From assembly GCA_017476665.1 (NCBI GenBank), contig JAFUZJ010000012.1, positions 30,594 to 94,593 on the forward strand: DNA of 64,000 nucleotides, given 5' to 3'. Shown one piece after another: positions 24,644-33,602 of this stretch; position 1 is the stretch's first letter; the number at the start of each line of letters is the position of its first letter. The DNA comes from Lachnospiraceae bacterium (GTDB lineage: Bacteria; Bacillota; Clostridia; Lachnospirales; Lachnospiraceae). Under the pieces are notes generated by a model, which did no database searches, was not told the origin of the DNA, and saw only the letters and a program-made list of their open reading frames with translations. A program made the translations under genes and the position numbers.

Positions 24644-25028
24644 GAAACGAATACGGGCTGGCGTAATAGCAGCGGTTATTGCGGTTGTTTTTGGAATTTC
24701 ACTTTTTTTCAGCATACGGCTGCTTACAAAAAAGGCAGAAGGAACTGTGGCAAATGTATATCAGGACGGTGTCTGCGTCTATTCAGTGGATCTTTCCGGT
24801 GTGAGGGAAGCATATGAATTGACGGTAACTTATGGGGAGCATTATAATATGATCCAGATCGACAGGGGACGGATTGCGGTAAAGGAGGCGGACTGTCCGG
24901 ACGGGATATGCGTACAGACAGGCTATATCAGCGACAGTGCGATGCCCATTGTCTGTCTGCCCCACAGACTGGTAATCCGGCTGGAGGAGAAGTCTGCGTC
25001 AGGCGGCTTTGATGCGGTGGCGGAGTGA
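24636..25028 (+). CDS. NusG domain II-containing membrane-anchored protein (EetA-like)
   Basis: 130 residues: one N-terminal transmembrane helix (residues 7-30), then a NusG-domain-II fold outside the membrane. The cysteine block is clear: CPDGICVQTGYIS and MPIVCLPHRLVI. This family is found beside FMN_bind, ApbE and Gx-transporter genes in clostridia and in flavin-based extracellular electron-transfer loci. It overlaps apbE by 8 bases. Biochemical function is not settled; a role in organising electron transfer or quinone supply is inferred from context. Confidence 0.85.
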   Translation: MNEKRIRAGVIAAVIAVVFGISLFFSIRLLTKKAEGTVANVYQDGVCVYSVDLSGVREAYELTVTYGEHYNMIQIDRGRIAVKEADCPDGICVQTGYISDSAMPIVCLPHRLVIRLEEKSASGGFDAVAE

Positions 25029-25114
25029 CGCAGAAACTGTCAGGACATTCAGGATCAGGCACAGGAGGTTGTTTTGACAGCATAGATATCATTTCCGGGA
25101 GGATTTACATTACG

Positions 25115-25636
25115 ATGAACCATACGAAAACAAAAAGGATGGTCTATGATGCCCTGCTTGCGGGGATTGCGCTTGCCATGTATCTCATAGAATTGCAGAT
25201 ACCTTCCCCGGTGCCGATTCCCGGAGTGAAGCTGGGGTTAGCAAATATTGTGACCTTGTTTGCCGTGTACCTGTTAAATCCTGCAGATGCAGCGGCAATT
25301 CTCCTGGTACGGATTTTATTGGGGGGAATCTTTTCCGGTCGTCTTATCTCACTTTTATATAGTCTTGTGGGAGGGGGCTTTTGCCTTCTGGTCATGCTTC
25401 TTTTGAAGAAAAATTGTCTGCGCAGACAGATCTGGCTGTGTAGCGTGGCGGGAGCCGCCGCCCACAACATCGGACAGATTCTGGTGGCCGTTTTACTTAC
25501 ACGCTCAATTTATGTGGCGGTGTATCTTCCGATCCTTCTGGTGACAGGAATGACTGCCGGTCTATTTACAGGCTTATGTAGCCAGCGGGCTCTCTCTCTC
25601 TTGAAAAAACATATCTATACGGAGATAGAATCATAA
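25115..25636 (+). CDS. Gx transporter family membrane protein (HepS-I/EetB-like)
   Basis: 173 residues with about five to six hydrophobic helices and the signature VPIPGVKLGLANIVTLFAVY, then ILLGGIFSGRLISLLYSLVG. It belongs to the Gx transporter group (often called heptaprenyl diphosphate synthase component I), related to ECF-transporter substrate-binding subunits. The start is uncertain: the ATG used here has GGGAGG 13 bases upstream, while the open frame extends to a GTG overlapping the previous stop. Normally a polyprenyl synthase gene follows; here a broken ABC gene follows instead, so the operon is truncated. The 226 bases after its stop hold nothing I can identify. Confidence 0.8.
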   Translation: MNHTKTKRMVYDALLAGIALAMYLIELQIPSPVPIPGVKLGLANIVTLFAVYLLNPADAAAILLVRILLGGIFSGRLISLLYSLVGGGFCLLVMLLLKKNCLRRQIWLCSVAGAAAHNIGQILVAVLLTRSIYVAVYLPILLVTGMTAGLFTGLCSQRALSLLKKHIYTEIES

Positions 25637-25862
25637 TAACAAATCCCTAAGCAGCCTTCCGGGATTCCAAAATTGAAAAAAGAATCTTTGTAGAAAACCG
25701 CCGGGACAGAATATAATTTTGTATCTGCTTTCTATATCTGTCATATTTACACCTCTGTTTCATACAATTTGGTTGTTTTGTCATACACATTGGTCTTTTC
25801 GGTGCTTGTAACAAAAGTTTTATCTAAGTATTGAAAAGCTGTAGCTATGCCTTGCTCATAAC

Positions 25863-26450
25863 ATGCCGGAATTTGTAGGTTTCGCTACGAGACCGATTGT
25901 CATTTTCATTTACCTGATAACAATCAATGTGCCGCTTGTCATTACTCGCGTTACCATGGTTGGCTGCATTGCGTTTATGGCGGGAATGATGCCCCGTGTT
26001 ACCCAGGCAATGGCAAACTTTAATTCGGTTATCATCGAATATATAGGCGGTATGAAATTGATCAAAGCCTATAATATGGAGAGCAAAAATATGGTAATGC
26101 GAGAAACAATATCTATGCGGAGGCAGTCAGCAGCATTGTGGAATATATTACAGGCTTTCAGACGCTGCAGGCTTATCATATAAGCGGAACTAAATATAAA
26201 AAACTGACAAGCGTTCTGAAAGATTACAGCAATATGAGCTATAGATACGAAGTAGCGGGTATTCCTGTTTGATGATACCGTTCGGGAAAATATCCGCTAT
26301 GCAAGACCGGATGCCACAGATGCCGAAATTGAAGTTGCCTGCAGGGAGGCAAACTGTGGTTTTATCCGAAGGATGGAAAAAGGGTATCGCCGATCAGATT
26401 CTTGTGGTCGATGACGGAAAAAATGTTGGTGATATTATGCTAAAACCGTG
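25863..26450 (+). pseudogene. Relic of an ABC exporter (permease-ATPase)
   Basis: Pieces of one exporter gene in at least three frames, in the right order. First, a membrane part with RPIVIFIYLITINVPLVIT and FNSVIIEYIGGMKLIKAYN. Then YAEAVSSIVEYITGFQTLQA and KYKKLTSVLKDYSNMSYRYE. Then, in another frame, [20 protein letters not shown] and [20 protein letters not shown] from the ATPase, and finally [13 protein letters not shown]. Walker A and most of the ATPase core are missing. Several deletions and frameshifts rule out function. Confidence 0.8.
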
Positions 26451-26511
26451 ATAGATCTGATGCCGCTTGAATCAAGAAATGAATTTATAGAATTGGTCAA
26501 GATATCTACGG

Positions 26512-26949
26512 CTAACTTTTTGAACTATAGTCCATTTCTTTTCTAACCAGATCTGCGAGGCGCAGGAAGTCCTCTGACTTCGCGAGTGCCAGTCCCTGTG
26601 TCTCGTCGCCGAGGACTATGAGCTGGTCACCGGTGGACAGATGGAAGGTTTTCCGGGCTTTGGCAGGGATCACAATCTGCCCTTTTTCGCCGATAGTGAC
26701 CACGCCAAAGATGTGTTTTCCCTTGGGCGGAACGCCCAGCCCCATGAATTCCGCAGGTTCATAGTTGGCCAGATCGTCCAGGGAAACTTCAAATATTTCT
26801 GCCAGCTTTTTGCATTTATCCAGGTCGGGAACGGTTTCGCCAGCCTCCCATTTCGCGATGGCCTGTCTGGTGACGCCCAGTTGTTCCGCTAAGTCTTCCT
26901 GGGTGAGGCGCTTAAATTTTCGGAGTTGGATCAGATTATCTTTGAACAT
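26512..26949 (-). CDS. HTH (XRE) regulator with C-terminal AbrB-like domain
   Basis: 145 residues. Residues 1-60 form a Cro/CI-type HTH (LTQEDLAEQLGVTRQAIAKW then EAGETVPDLDKCKKLAEIF). Residues about 75-120 form an AbrB/SpoVT-like DNA-binding domain (GVVTIGEKGQIVIPAKARKT then FHLSTGDQLIVLGD). This fusion is common in Lachnospiraceae, usually as a repressor of nearby transport genes. The start follows GGAAGGAG; an upstream ATG 27 bases earlier lacks such a site. It sits 49 bases downstream of an acyltransferase gene on the same strand and next to the ABC relic, which may have been its target. Confidence 0.9.
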   Translation of the reverse strand: MFKDNLIQLRKFKRLTQEDLAEQLGVTRQAIAKWEAGETVPDLDKCKKLAEIFEVSLDDLANYEPAEFMGLGVPPKGKHIFGVVTIGEKGQIVIPAKARKTFHLSTGDQLIVLGDETQGLALAKSEDFLRLADLVRKEMDYSSKS

Positions 26950-26998
26950 TGCGAATTCTCCTTCCACTATTATCACTATTACGTTTTACAAAAAATAA

Positions 26999-28090
26999 CT
27001 ATTTAGCCGTTTCTTTCTTGTTGTCCTTATCTTTCTTGATTCCCAATAGACAAAACCGGATCACTGGTATCTTGCGGATAATCTCATAGAGCAGCAGTCC
27101 GCCGGCGAAAGCAGCCACACTGGTAAGCAGGTAGGTGGGCAGCGCAGGCAGGGCATATTTGTGTAGGACATAGGCCGTGGCCGACAGAGGCAGATAGTGA
27201 AACACATACAGACCGAAACTACGGGTGGACATAAATGCAGAGAAGGGACTTGTTTTATCACCCCATTTTTTCATACCCCCCAGAATCGCAAGGCAGGCAG
27301 CCCAGGCGTAAGCCACTGCGGGTATGCAGTTTACCGTGGGCATGACAGCATAATTGTCGCCGAAGTGCGTCACCAGATAGACTATCGCCAGTGCGATTGC
27401 CGCAACTATGAGCGGTATGCTGTATTTACTGATTCGGTCTATGACTTCTTCATGGGCGAACAGAAAGTATCCCAGGAAAAAGACAAAGCCGTAAATGCCG
27501 AAACGATAGACGCTGATTATGGGTGTGTTCAGGATCATACCGGACAGCCAGACCGGTATGACCAAAAGCAGCACTGCTATAATATTTGTCCTGCCGCAAA
27601 AGGCATAGAGTCTGCCTTTTTCCTTCTTTCGCACCAAGGCTAAGATCATGGAGAAGAACCACAGCATCTGAATGAACCAGAGCACGCTAGTGCCGGACAA
27701 ATCCATGATGATAAAAAGGGCTGGTTTTGGGGTCGTATCGGGTATTGTGCTGAATGCATTGGTGATGGTCATGCTCACATAGCCTTGTATCCAGCCAAAG
27801 AGCAGAATACCGATGGTAGAAGGCACCAGAAGCTTGCGGGTTCTGGTGCGGATGAATTCCCTGATAGTGTGACGCTCCAGATAATAGCGGGAGCACATCC
27901 CCGCGATGAGAAACAGCAGGATCATAAACCAAGGATAGAGAATGTATTGGATAGCGTCCTGATATTGCGGGGTGGTAAAGGGACCAACACCCAGATCGGG
28001 TGACACGCCATTAAACAGAAAAATTACATGATAAATGACCACCAGTGCGATGGTAATCCAGCGAATGTTGTCAATGTAATACTTTCTCAT
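26999..28090 (-). CDS. Acyltransferase 3 family membrane protein
   Basis: 363 residues with ten or so transmembrane helices. The N-terminus RKYYIDNIRWITIALVVIYH carries the His within helix 1 that marks the AT3/OafA family. Later landmarks are SRYYLERHTIREFIRTRTRK with LLVPSTIGILLFG, and LWFIQMLWFFS. These enzymes move acyl groups from the cytoplasm onto surface sugars or lipids. No polysaccharide genes are adjacent, so the acceptor is unknown. It is divergent from the aspS operon. Confidence 0.9.
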   Translation of the reverse strand: MRKYYIDNIRWITIALVVIYHVIFLFNGVSPDLGVGPFTTPQYQDAIQYILYPWFMILLFLIAGMCSRYYLERHTIREFIRTRTRKLLVPSTIGILLFGWIQGYVSMTITNAFSTIPDTTPKPALFIIMDLSGTSVLWFIQMLWFFSMILALVRKKEKGRLYAFCGRTNIIAVLLLVIPVWLSGMILNTPIISVYRFGIYGFVFFLGYFLFAHEEVIDRISKYSIPLIVAAIALAIVYLVTHFGDNYAVMPTVNCIPAVAYAWAACLAILGGMKKWGDKTSPFSAFMSTRSFGLYVFHYLPLSATAYVLHKYALPALPTYLLTSVAAFAGGLLLYEIIRKIPVIRFCLLGIKKDKDNKKETAK

Positions 28091-28244
28091 AAGTTTCCCT
28101 CATTTCTTCTTTTTGCAACTTATTTTAACATTATTGTAATCACTTGGCTGAGAGTTGTCTACCAAGAATACCTAACATTTTGCACCTGAATGCGTTAAGA
28201 TTGGTTGCGTCGGCGCCTTGCGTTTATCTTTATGAAAAAATGTA

Positions 28245-28273
28245 TTGACTTTTGAAAAAAAATAGCATATTAT
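28245..28273 (+). promoter_or_regulatory. Sigma-A promoter of the aspS-gatCAB operon
   Basis: TTGACT at 28245-28250 and TATTAT at 28268-28273 with a 17-base spacer, so transcription would start near 28280, at the beginning of the T-box leader. The 150 bases further upstream, back to the divergent acyltransferase gene, show nothing else that I can identify. Confidence 0.75.
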
Positions 28274-28282
28274 AACAACCAT

Positions 28283-28540
28283 AAAAATGCATTGAAGGAG
28301 ACTCTTACCGGGTAACACATCAGGGAGACGGCGTCGCAGACTGGAAGCGCTGTTTGTGGGAAGGGCAAAGGGAACGCTCCGGAGCAGGCTGTCTGAAAGG
28401 GATTTTCGCCGTAGGGCAGCACGTGCCGCGCGTTAAGCGGAAAAGTGGATGAACAAAGGGGTTCGTCAATGCGGGTGGTACCGCGGAGAATTTCATGATG
28501 ATCCGTCCCGAAATGTAGAGGCATTTCGGGACTTTTTTAT
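28283..28540 (+). promoter_or_regulatory. T-box riboswitch leader of aspS-gatCAB
   Basis: The conserved T-box bulge GGGTGGTACCGCG (28473-28485) is exact. A stem III-like hairpin (CCGCGCG...AGCGG) lies before it. A strong terminator follows: GTCCCGAAATG (28505-28515) pairs with CATTTCGGGAC (28522-28532) and six T come next. T-box RNAs read the charging state of a tRNA through a specifier codon and the tRNA 3' end; uncharged tRNA favours the antiterminator. I could not assign the specifier codon with confidence; Asp (GAC) or Asn (AAC) is expected from the genes downstream. Confidence 0.93.
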
Positions 28541-28641
28541 TTGCATAGAATATGACAGGATAGGTCGAAGTGCACGATACATTCTGGACACCAAGCAGCA
28601 ACAAAATTGTAAATACGCATAGGTGTGAAGGAGGAGTAAAT

Positions 28642-30378
28642 ATGTACAGAGATCTTACCATCAAAGAAATAGGAGAACAGCATATCGGGGAGACCCTGCA
28701 GATGGCCGGCTGGGTGGAAAATATCAGGGATCACGGCGGCGTGTCCTTTATTGATCTGCGGGATATGTATGGTGTGCTGCAGGTGGTGATGCGCAACACG
28801 GAGCTGTTGAAAGGTATCTCGAAAGAGATGTGTGTGTCGGTCACAGGGCTTGTGGAGAAAAGGGATGAGGAGACTTATAACCCGAAGATTCCCACCGGTA
28901 CGATTGAGCTGGAGGCACAAAGCATCGAAGTGCTGGGAGAGGTATACCAAAGGCTTCCCTTTGAGATCATGACTTCCAAAGAGACCAGAGAGGATGTGCG
29001 TCTGACCTATCGTTATCTGGATCTGCGGAATGCGAAGGTGAAGGAAAATATTATCTTCCGCTCCAAAGTGATCGCGTTCTTACGTCAGAAGATGACAGAT
29101 ATGGGCTTTCTGGAGATCCAGACGCCGATCCTGTGCGCGTCCTCGCCGGAAGGTGCCAGAGATTATATCGTCCCTTCCAGGAAATATAAGGGCAAATTTT
29201 ACGCGTTGCCTCAGGCGCCCCAGCAGTATAAGCAGCTTTTGATGGTGTCGGGATTTGATAAATATTTTCAGATTGCACCCTGCTTTCGCGACGAGGATGC
29301 GAGAGCGGACAGGTCGCCGGGAGAGTTTTATCAGTTGGACTTTGAGATGAGTTTTGCCACTCAGGAGGATGTGTTCCGGGTAGGGGAAGAGGTGCTGTCC
29401 GCGACTTTCGAACGGTTCGCACCCGAAGGGTATGAGGTGACAAAAGCTCCTTATCCCATTATCAGTTACAAACAGGCGATATTGGAGTTTGGCTGCGATA
29501 AGCCGGATCTGCGCAACCCGCTGCGGATCATGGATGTGACGGACTTTTTCCAAAAGTGTACGTTCAAGCCCTTCCTTAACAGGACGGTGCGGGCGATCAA
29601 AGTGCACGCGGAGATGTCCAAGGGATTCCACGAGAAGCTGTTGAAATTTGCTACGGATATGGGTATGGGCGGTCTGGGCTATCTGGAGGTGGCAGAGGAT
29701 CTTTCCTACAAGGGCCCCATCGATAAGTTTATTCCGGATGAGTTGAAGGGAGAGCTGCGGGACCTGGCGGGCCTGGCAGCGGATGACACCATTTTCTTTA
29801 TCGCGGATAAGGAGGAGCGGGCAAATTATTATGCGGGCCAGCTTCGGAACGAGCTTGGAAAACAGCTTGACCTGATCGAGAAAAACGCGTATCGTTTTTG
29901 TTATGTGAATGATTTCCCGATGTTTGAGCGGGATGCGGAGACGAAGCAGATTGGATTTACACACAATCCGTTCTCTATGCCACAGGGAGGGCTGGAGGCT
30001 TTGAAGACAAAAGATCCGCTTCAGGTGCTGGCTTACCAGTATGACATCGTGTGCAACGGGGTGGAGCTTTCTTCCGGCGCGGTGCGCAACCACGATATGA
30101 AGATCATGGAGAAAGCCTTTGAGATTGCAGGCTATGACAAGGAAACGCTGAAGAGTAAATTCGGCGCATTGTATCAGGCGTTTCAGTTCGGAGCGCCGCC
30201 CCATGCGGGCATGGCGCCCGGCGTGGATCGAATGTTGATGCTGCTGAAGAATGAAGAAAACATTCGCGAGGTGATTGCGTTCCCGATGAGCGGTTCCGCC
30301 CAGGATCTGATGTGCGGTGCGCCGGGAGATGTGACAGAGCAGCAGCTCAGAGAGGTGCACATCAAAGTGCGGGATTAG
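28642..30378 (+). CDS. aspS: Aspartyl-tRNA synthetase (probably non-discriminating)
   Basis: Class II synthetase charging tRNA with aspartate. 578 residues: N-terminal OB fold (GETLQMAGWVENIRDHGGVS), motif 2 with FRDEDARADRSPGEFYQLDF, a bacterial GAD insertion around GMGGLGYLEVAED, and motif 3 GVDRMLMLL. The ATG follows GAAGGAGGAG; the frame extends back into the leader but without a better start. It is followed at 10 bases by gatC, so the operon couples Asp-tRNA formation to transamidation. With GlnRS encoded elsewhere in the window, this enzyme probably also charges tRNA(Asn); that is inference. Confidence 0.95.
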   Translation: MYRDLTIKEIGEQHIGETLQMAGWVENIRDHGGVSFIDLRDMYGVLQVVMRNTELLKGISKEMCVSVTGLVEKRDEETYNPKIPTGTIELEAQSIEVLGEVYQRLPFEIMTSKETREDVRLTYRYLDLRNAKVKENIIFRSKVIAFLRQKMTDMGFLEIQTPILCASSPEGARDYIVPSRKYKGKFYALPQAPQQYKQLLMVSGFDKYFQIAPCFRDEDARADRSPGEFYQLDFEMSFATQEDVFRVGEEVLSATFERFAPEGYEVTKAPYPIISYKQAILEFGCDKPDLRNPLRIMDVTDFFQKCTFKPFLNRTVRAIKVHAEMSKGFHEKLLKFATDMGMGGLGYLEVAEDLSYKGPIDKFIPDELKGELRDLAGLAADDTIFFIADKEERANYYAGQLRNELGKQLDLIEKNAYRFCYVNDFPMFERDAETKQIGFTHNPFSMPQGGLEALKTKDPLQVLAYQYDIVCNGVELSSGAVRNHDMKIMEKAFEIAGYDKETLKSKFGALYQAFQFGAPPHAGMAPGVDRMLMLLKNEENIREVIAFPMSGSAQDLMCGAPGDVTEQQLREVHIKVRD

Positions 30379-30388
30379 GAGGTGCAGG

Positions 30389-30682
30389 ATGGCAAATGTG
30401 ATTGATGACGAAACCATAGAGTATGTGGGGATCCTGGCGAAACTGGAGCTTTCGGATGAGGAGAAGGATCAGGCGAAGCAGGATATGGCGAAGATGCTGG
30501 ATTATATTGATCAGCTGAATGAACTGGACACCACAGGGGTGGAGCCCATGTCCCACATTTTTCAGGTGGAAAATGTATTTCGCGAGGATGAGGTGACGAA
30601 CGGAGATATGCGGGAGGCCGTTCTGGCAAATGCGCCGGAGGAAAAGGACGGTATGTTTGTGGTGCCGCAGACCTTTGAGTGA
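30389..30682 (+). CDS. gatC: Asp-tRNA(Asn)/Glu-tRNA(Gln) amidotransferase subunit C
   Basis: 97 residues, the normal size of the small GatC subunit that clamps GatA to GatB. It begins with the typical helical segment IDDETIEYVGILAKLELSDE and has the LDYIDQLNELDTTGVEPMSH motif. The start follows AGGAGGTGC. It lies 10 bases after aspS and 22 bases before gatA. Confidence 0.93.
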   Translation: MANVIDDETIEYVGILAKLELSDEEKDQAKQDMAKMLDYIDQLNELDTTGVEPMSHIFQVENVFREDEVTNGDMREAVLANAPEEKDGMFVVPQTFE

Positions 30683-30704
30683 TAACGGTAAAAGAGGGAA
30701 AAGT

Positions 30705-32156
30705 ATGAGTATATTGGATTATACGGCGGTAGAACTGTCGGATCAGATCAGGCGGGGCGAAATAAAAGTGGTGGATGCGGTGGAGGCTGTCTTTGCGCAG
30801 ATCGACGGGCGGGAGAAGGAGTTAAATTGCTATGTCACACTGCAGAAAGAGCGTGCGCTGGAACAGGCGAAGATCGTGCAGGCAAAGATTGACGCAGGAG
30901 AACTTTCCGGACCGCTTGCGGGAGTGCCTTTTGCCATAAAGGATAATATGTGTACCAAAGGGACACGCACGACCTGTTCTTCCAAAATTCTGGAGAATTT
31001 TGTGCCTGCCTATAGCGCTACGGCAGTGGAAAAGCTGGAAGCGGCGGGAGCGGTTGTGATCGGAAAGACCAACATGGATGAGTTCGCCATGGGCAGCACC
31101 ACGGAGACGTCTTATTACGGAGTGACGAAGAATCCGCACAATGCCATGCATGTGCCCGGGGGGTCCTCGGGCGGTTCGGCAGCGGCGGTGGCAGCGGGAG
31201 AATGCTTTGCGGCGCTGGGTTCCGATACCGGCGGTTCCATCAGACAGCCTGCATCTCACTGCGGTGTGGTGGGCATGAAACCCACCTACGGAACAGTGTC
31301 CCGGTATGGTCTGATCGCCTATGGATCTTCGCTGGATCAGATCGGACCGTTGGCAAAGGATGTGCGGGATTGCGCAGCCATTCTGGAGGTGATCTCCGGG
31401 CGGGATGAGAAAGATTCCACGTCCATGAGCAGGGAAAATGGGCAGGGTACAGATTTTATATCGGCTCTGCAGGAGGATATACAGGGGATGCGCATCGGCA
31501 TTCCCAGGGACTATTTCGGAGCGGGACTGGATACGGAAGTCAGGGATGCAGTCTTGGCGGCGGCTGAGGTGCTGCGGGCAAAGGGTGCTGTGGTGGAGGA
31601 GTTTGACCTGAGTCTGGTGCAATATGCGATCCCCACCTATTACACCATTGCGGCGGCAGAGGCCAGCTCCAACCTGGAGCGGTTTGACGGCATCAAGTAT
31701 GGTTACCGGACGGCGGAGGCGGACAATCTCCATGCCATGTACAAAAAGACCCGTTCCGAGGGATTCGGGGCGGAGGTGAAGCGACGGATCATGCTGGGGT
31801 CCTTTGTGTTGAGTTCGGGTTATTATGATGCCTATTATCTGAAGGCGCTTCGGGTGAAAGCATTGATCCGACGGGCTTTTGATGCGGCATTTGCAAAGTA
31901 TGATGTGATCCTGGGACCGGTGGCGCCCACCACGGCACCGAAGCTGGGAGAGAGTCTGGCGGATCCGCTGAAGATGTATCTGGGTGATATTTACACCATA
32001 TCCGCCAATCTGGCGGGGCTTCCGGGCATCAGTGTACCATGCGGAACAGATGCGGCGGGACTGCCCATCGGCGTACAATTACTGGGAGATTGCTTTCAGG
32101 AGAAAAAGATCCTGCGCGTGGCTTATACCTACGAGCAGGCAGTGAAAAGAGGGTAG
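30705..32156 (+). CDS. gatA: Asp-tRNA(Asn)/Glu-tRNA(Gln) amidotransferase subunit A
   Basis: The glutaminase subunit, releasing ammonia for transamidation of mischarged tRNA. The amidase-signature catalytic set is visible: Lys in PFAIKDNMCTKG, the GGSSGGSAAAVAAGE block with the cis-Ser, and the nucleophilic Ser in GSDTGGSIRQPAS. 483 residues, normal. The ATG follows AGAGGGAAAAGT. It ends 3 bases before gatB. Confidence 0.96.
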   Translation: MSILDYTAVELSDQIRRGEIKVVDAVEAVFAQIDGREKELNCYVTLQKERALEQAKIVQAKIDAGELSGPLAGVPFAIKDNMCTKGTRTTCSSKILENFVPAYSATAVEKLEAAGAVVIGKTNMDEFAMGSTTETSYYGVTKNPHNAMHVPGGSSGGSAAAVAAGECFAALGSDTGGSIRQPASHCGVVGMKPTYGTVSRYGLIAYGSSLDQIGPLAKDVRDCAAILEVISGRDEKDSTSMSRENGQGTDFISALQEDIQGMRIGIPRDYFGAGLDTEVRDAVLAAAEVLRAKGAVVEEFDLSLVQYAIPTYYTIAAAEASSNLERFDGIKYGYRTAEADNLHAMYKKTRSEGFGAEVKRRIMLGSFVLSSGYYDAYYLKALRVKALIRRAFDAAFAKYDVILGPVAPTTAPKLGESLADPLKMYLGDIYTISANLAGLPGISVPCGTDAAGLPIGVQLLGDCFQEKKILRVAYTYEQAVKRG

Positions 32157-32159
32157 ATC

Positions 32160-33602
32160 ATGGCGAAAGAATATGAAACAGTCATCGGATTGGAGGTTCA
32201 TGTAGAGCTTGCCACCAAAACCAAAATTTTCTGCGGCTGTTCCACTGCGTTCGGCGGAGCGCCCAACACGCATACCTGCCCGGTCTGTACGGGAATGCCC
32301 GGGTCACTGCCTGTGCTGAACAGGCAGGTGGTGGAGTATGCCGTTGCGGTGGGACTTGCCACCAATTGCAGCATTACGCAGCACTGTAAATTTGACAGAA
32401 AAAATTATTTTTATCCGGATAATCCGCAGAACTATCAGATTTCTCAACTGTATCTTCCAATCTGCAGAAACGGGTATGTGGAGATTGAGACGCCGGAAGA
32501 CGACGGTTTGAAGCGGAAGCGCATCGGTATCCACGAGATCCATATGGAGGAGGACGCGGGCAAGCTCATTCATGACGATTGGGAGGGCAGTTCTTTAGTG
32601 GATTACAATCGCTCCGGCGTTCCTTTGATCGAAATTGTGTCGGAACCGGACATGCGAAACGCTGACGAGGTCATTGCGTATCTGGAAAAACTGCGTACGA
32701 CGATCCAGTATCTGGGGGCTTCTGACTGCAAACTGCAGGAGGGTTCCATGCGGGCGGATGTGAATATTTCCGTACGTGAGATGGGGGCGGCGGAATTCGG
32801 TACCCGTACGGAGATGAAGAATCTGAATTCTTTCCATGCCATCATGCATGCGATCGAGGGGGAGCGGGCCAGACAGATCGACCTGATCGAATCCGGGGAA
32901 AAGGTGGTGCAGGAGACCAGACGCTGGGATGATCAGAAGGGGATGTCTTATGCCATGCGTTCCAAAGAAGATGCCCAGGATTATCGGTATTTTCCGGACC
33001 CGGATCTGGTGCCGGTGTATATCAGCGACGAGTGGATCGCGCGCGTGCGGGCAAACCAGCCGGAACTTCGGGAGGCAAAAATGAAACGCTACCGAGAATC
33101 ATTTGGAATTCCCGATTATGATATCCGCATCATCACGGATTCCAAGCACATGGCGGATCTTTTTGAGGAGACGGTGGCATTGGGCGCACAGCCCAAGAAA
33201 GTGTCCAACTGGCTCATGGTGGAAACACTGAGAATCCTGAAAGAGCGTGAGATGGATGCCCAGGATATTGGATTTTCCCCCAAACATCTGGCAGCGCTGA
33301 TCGCGTTGGTGGATCAGAAGGCGATCACCACTACGGTGGCTAAAGAGGTGTTTGAAGTGATGTTTGCGGAGGATGTGGATCCCGTGGCATATGTGGAAGA
33401 AAAGGGATTGAAGACGGTCAACGACGAGAGCGAGCTGCGCAGGACCGTGGAGCAGGTCATTGCGGACAACCCGCAGTCGGTGGCGGATTACCGAAACGGC
33501 AAGGAGAAGGCGATCGGCTTCCTGGTGGGACAGACCATGAAGGCCATGAAGGGAAAGGCAGATCCCACCGGCGTAAACAAACTGCTTAAGGAGTTACTGT
33601 AA
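32160..33602 (+). CDS. gatB: Asp-tRNA(Asn)/Glu-tRNA(Gln) amidotransferase subunit B
   Basis: The kinase/transamidase subunit that activates the tRNA-bound aspartate or glutamate. Starts with the family block ETVIGLEVHVELATKTKIFC, includes the zinc-binding CGCS and CPVCTGMPGSLP cysteines, the DRKNYFYPDNPQNYQISQ catalytic region, and the C-terminal YqeY-like tail ending GKADPTGVNKLLKELL. 480 residues, full length. Its stop overlaps a convergent gene by 9 bases. Confidence 0.96.
   Translation: MAKEYETVIGLEVHVELATKTKIFCGCSTAFGGAPNTHTCPVCTGMPGSLPVLNRQVVEYAVAVGLATNCSITQHCKFDRKNYFYPDNPQNYQISQLYLPICRNGYVEIETPEDDGLKRKRIGIHEIHMEEDAGKLIHDDWEGSSLVDYNRSGVPLIEIVSEPDMRNADEVIAYLEKLRTTIQYLGASDCKLQEGSMRADVNISVREMGAAEFGTRTEMKNLNSFHAIMHAIEGERARQIDLIESGEKVVQETRRWDDQKGMSYAMRSKEDAQDYRYFPDPDLVPVYISDEWIARVRANQPELREAKMKRYRESFGIPDYDIRIITDSKHMADLFEETVALGAQPKKVSNWLMVETLRILKEREMDAQDIGFSPKHLAALIALVDQKAITTTVAKEVFEVMFAEDVDPVAYVEEKGLKTVNDESELRRTVEQVIADNPQSVADYRNGKEKAIGFLVGQTMKAMKGKADPTGVNKLLKELL

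Noticed and set aside
29080-30417. Long open frame antisense to aspS (445 codons)
   Set aside because: It lies wholly opposite a clear synthetase gene, has no ribosome binding site, and its His/Arg/Leu-rich translation resembles no family; it reflects codon bias of the sense strand.
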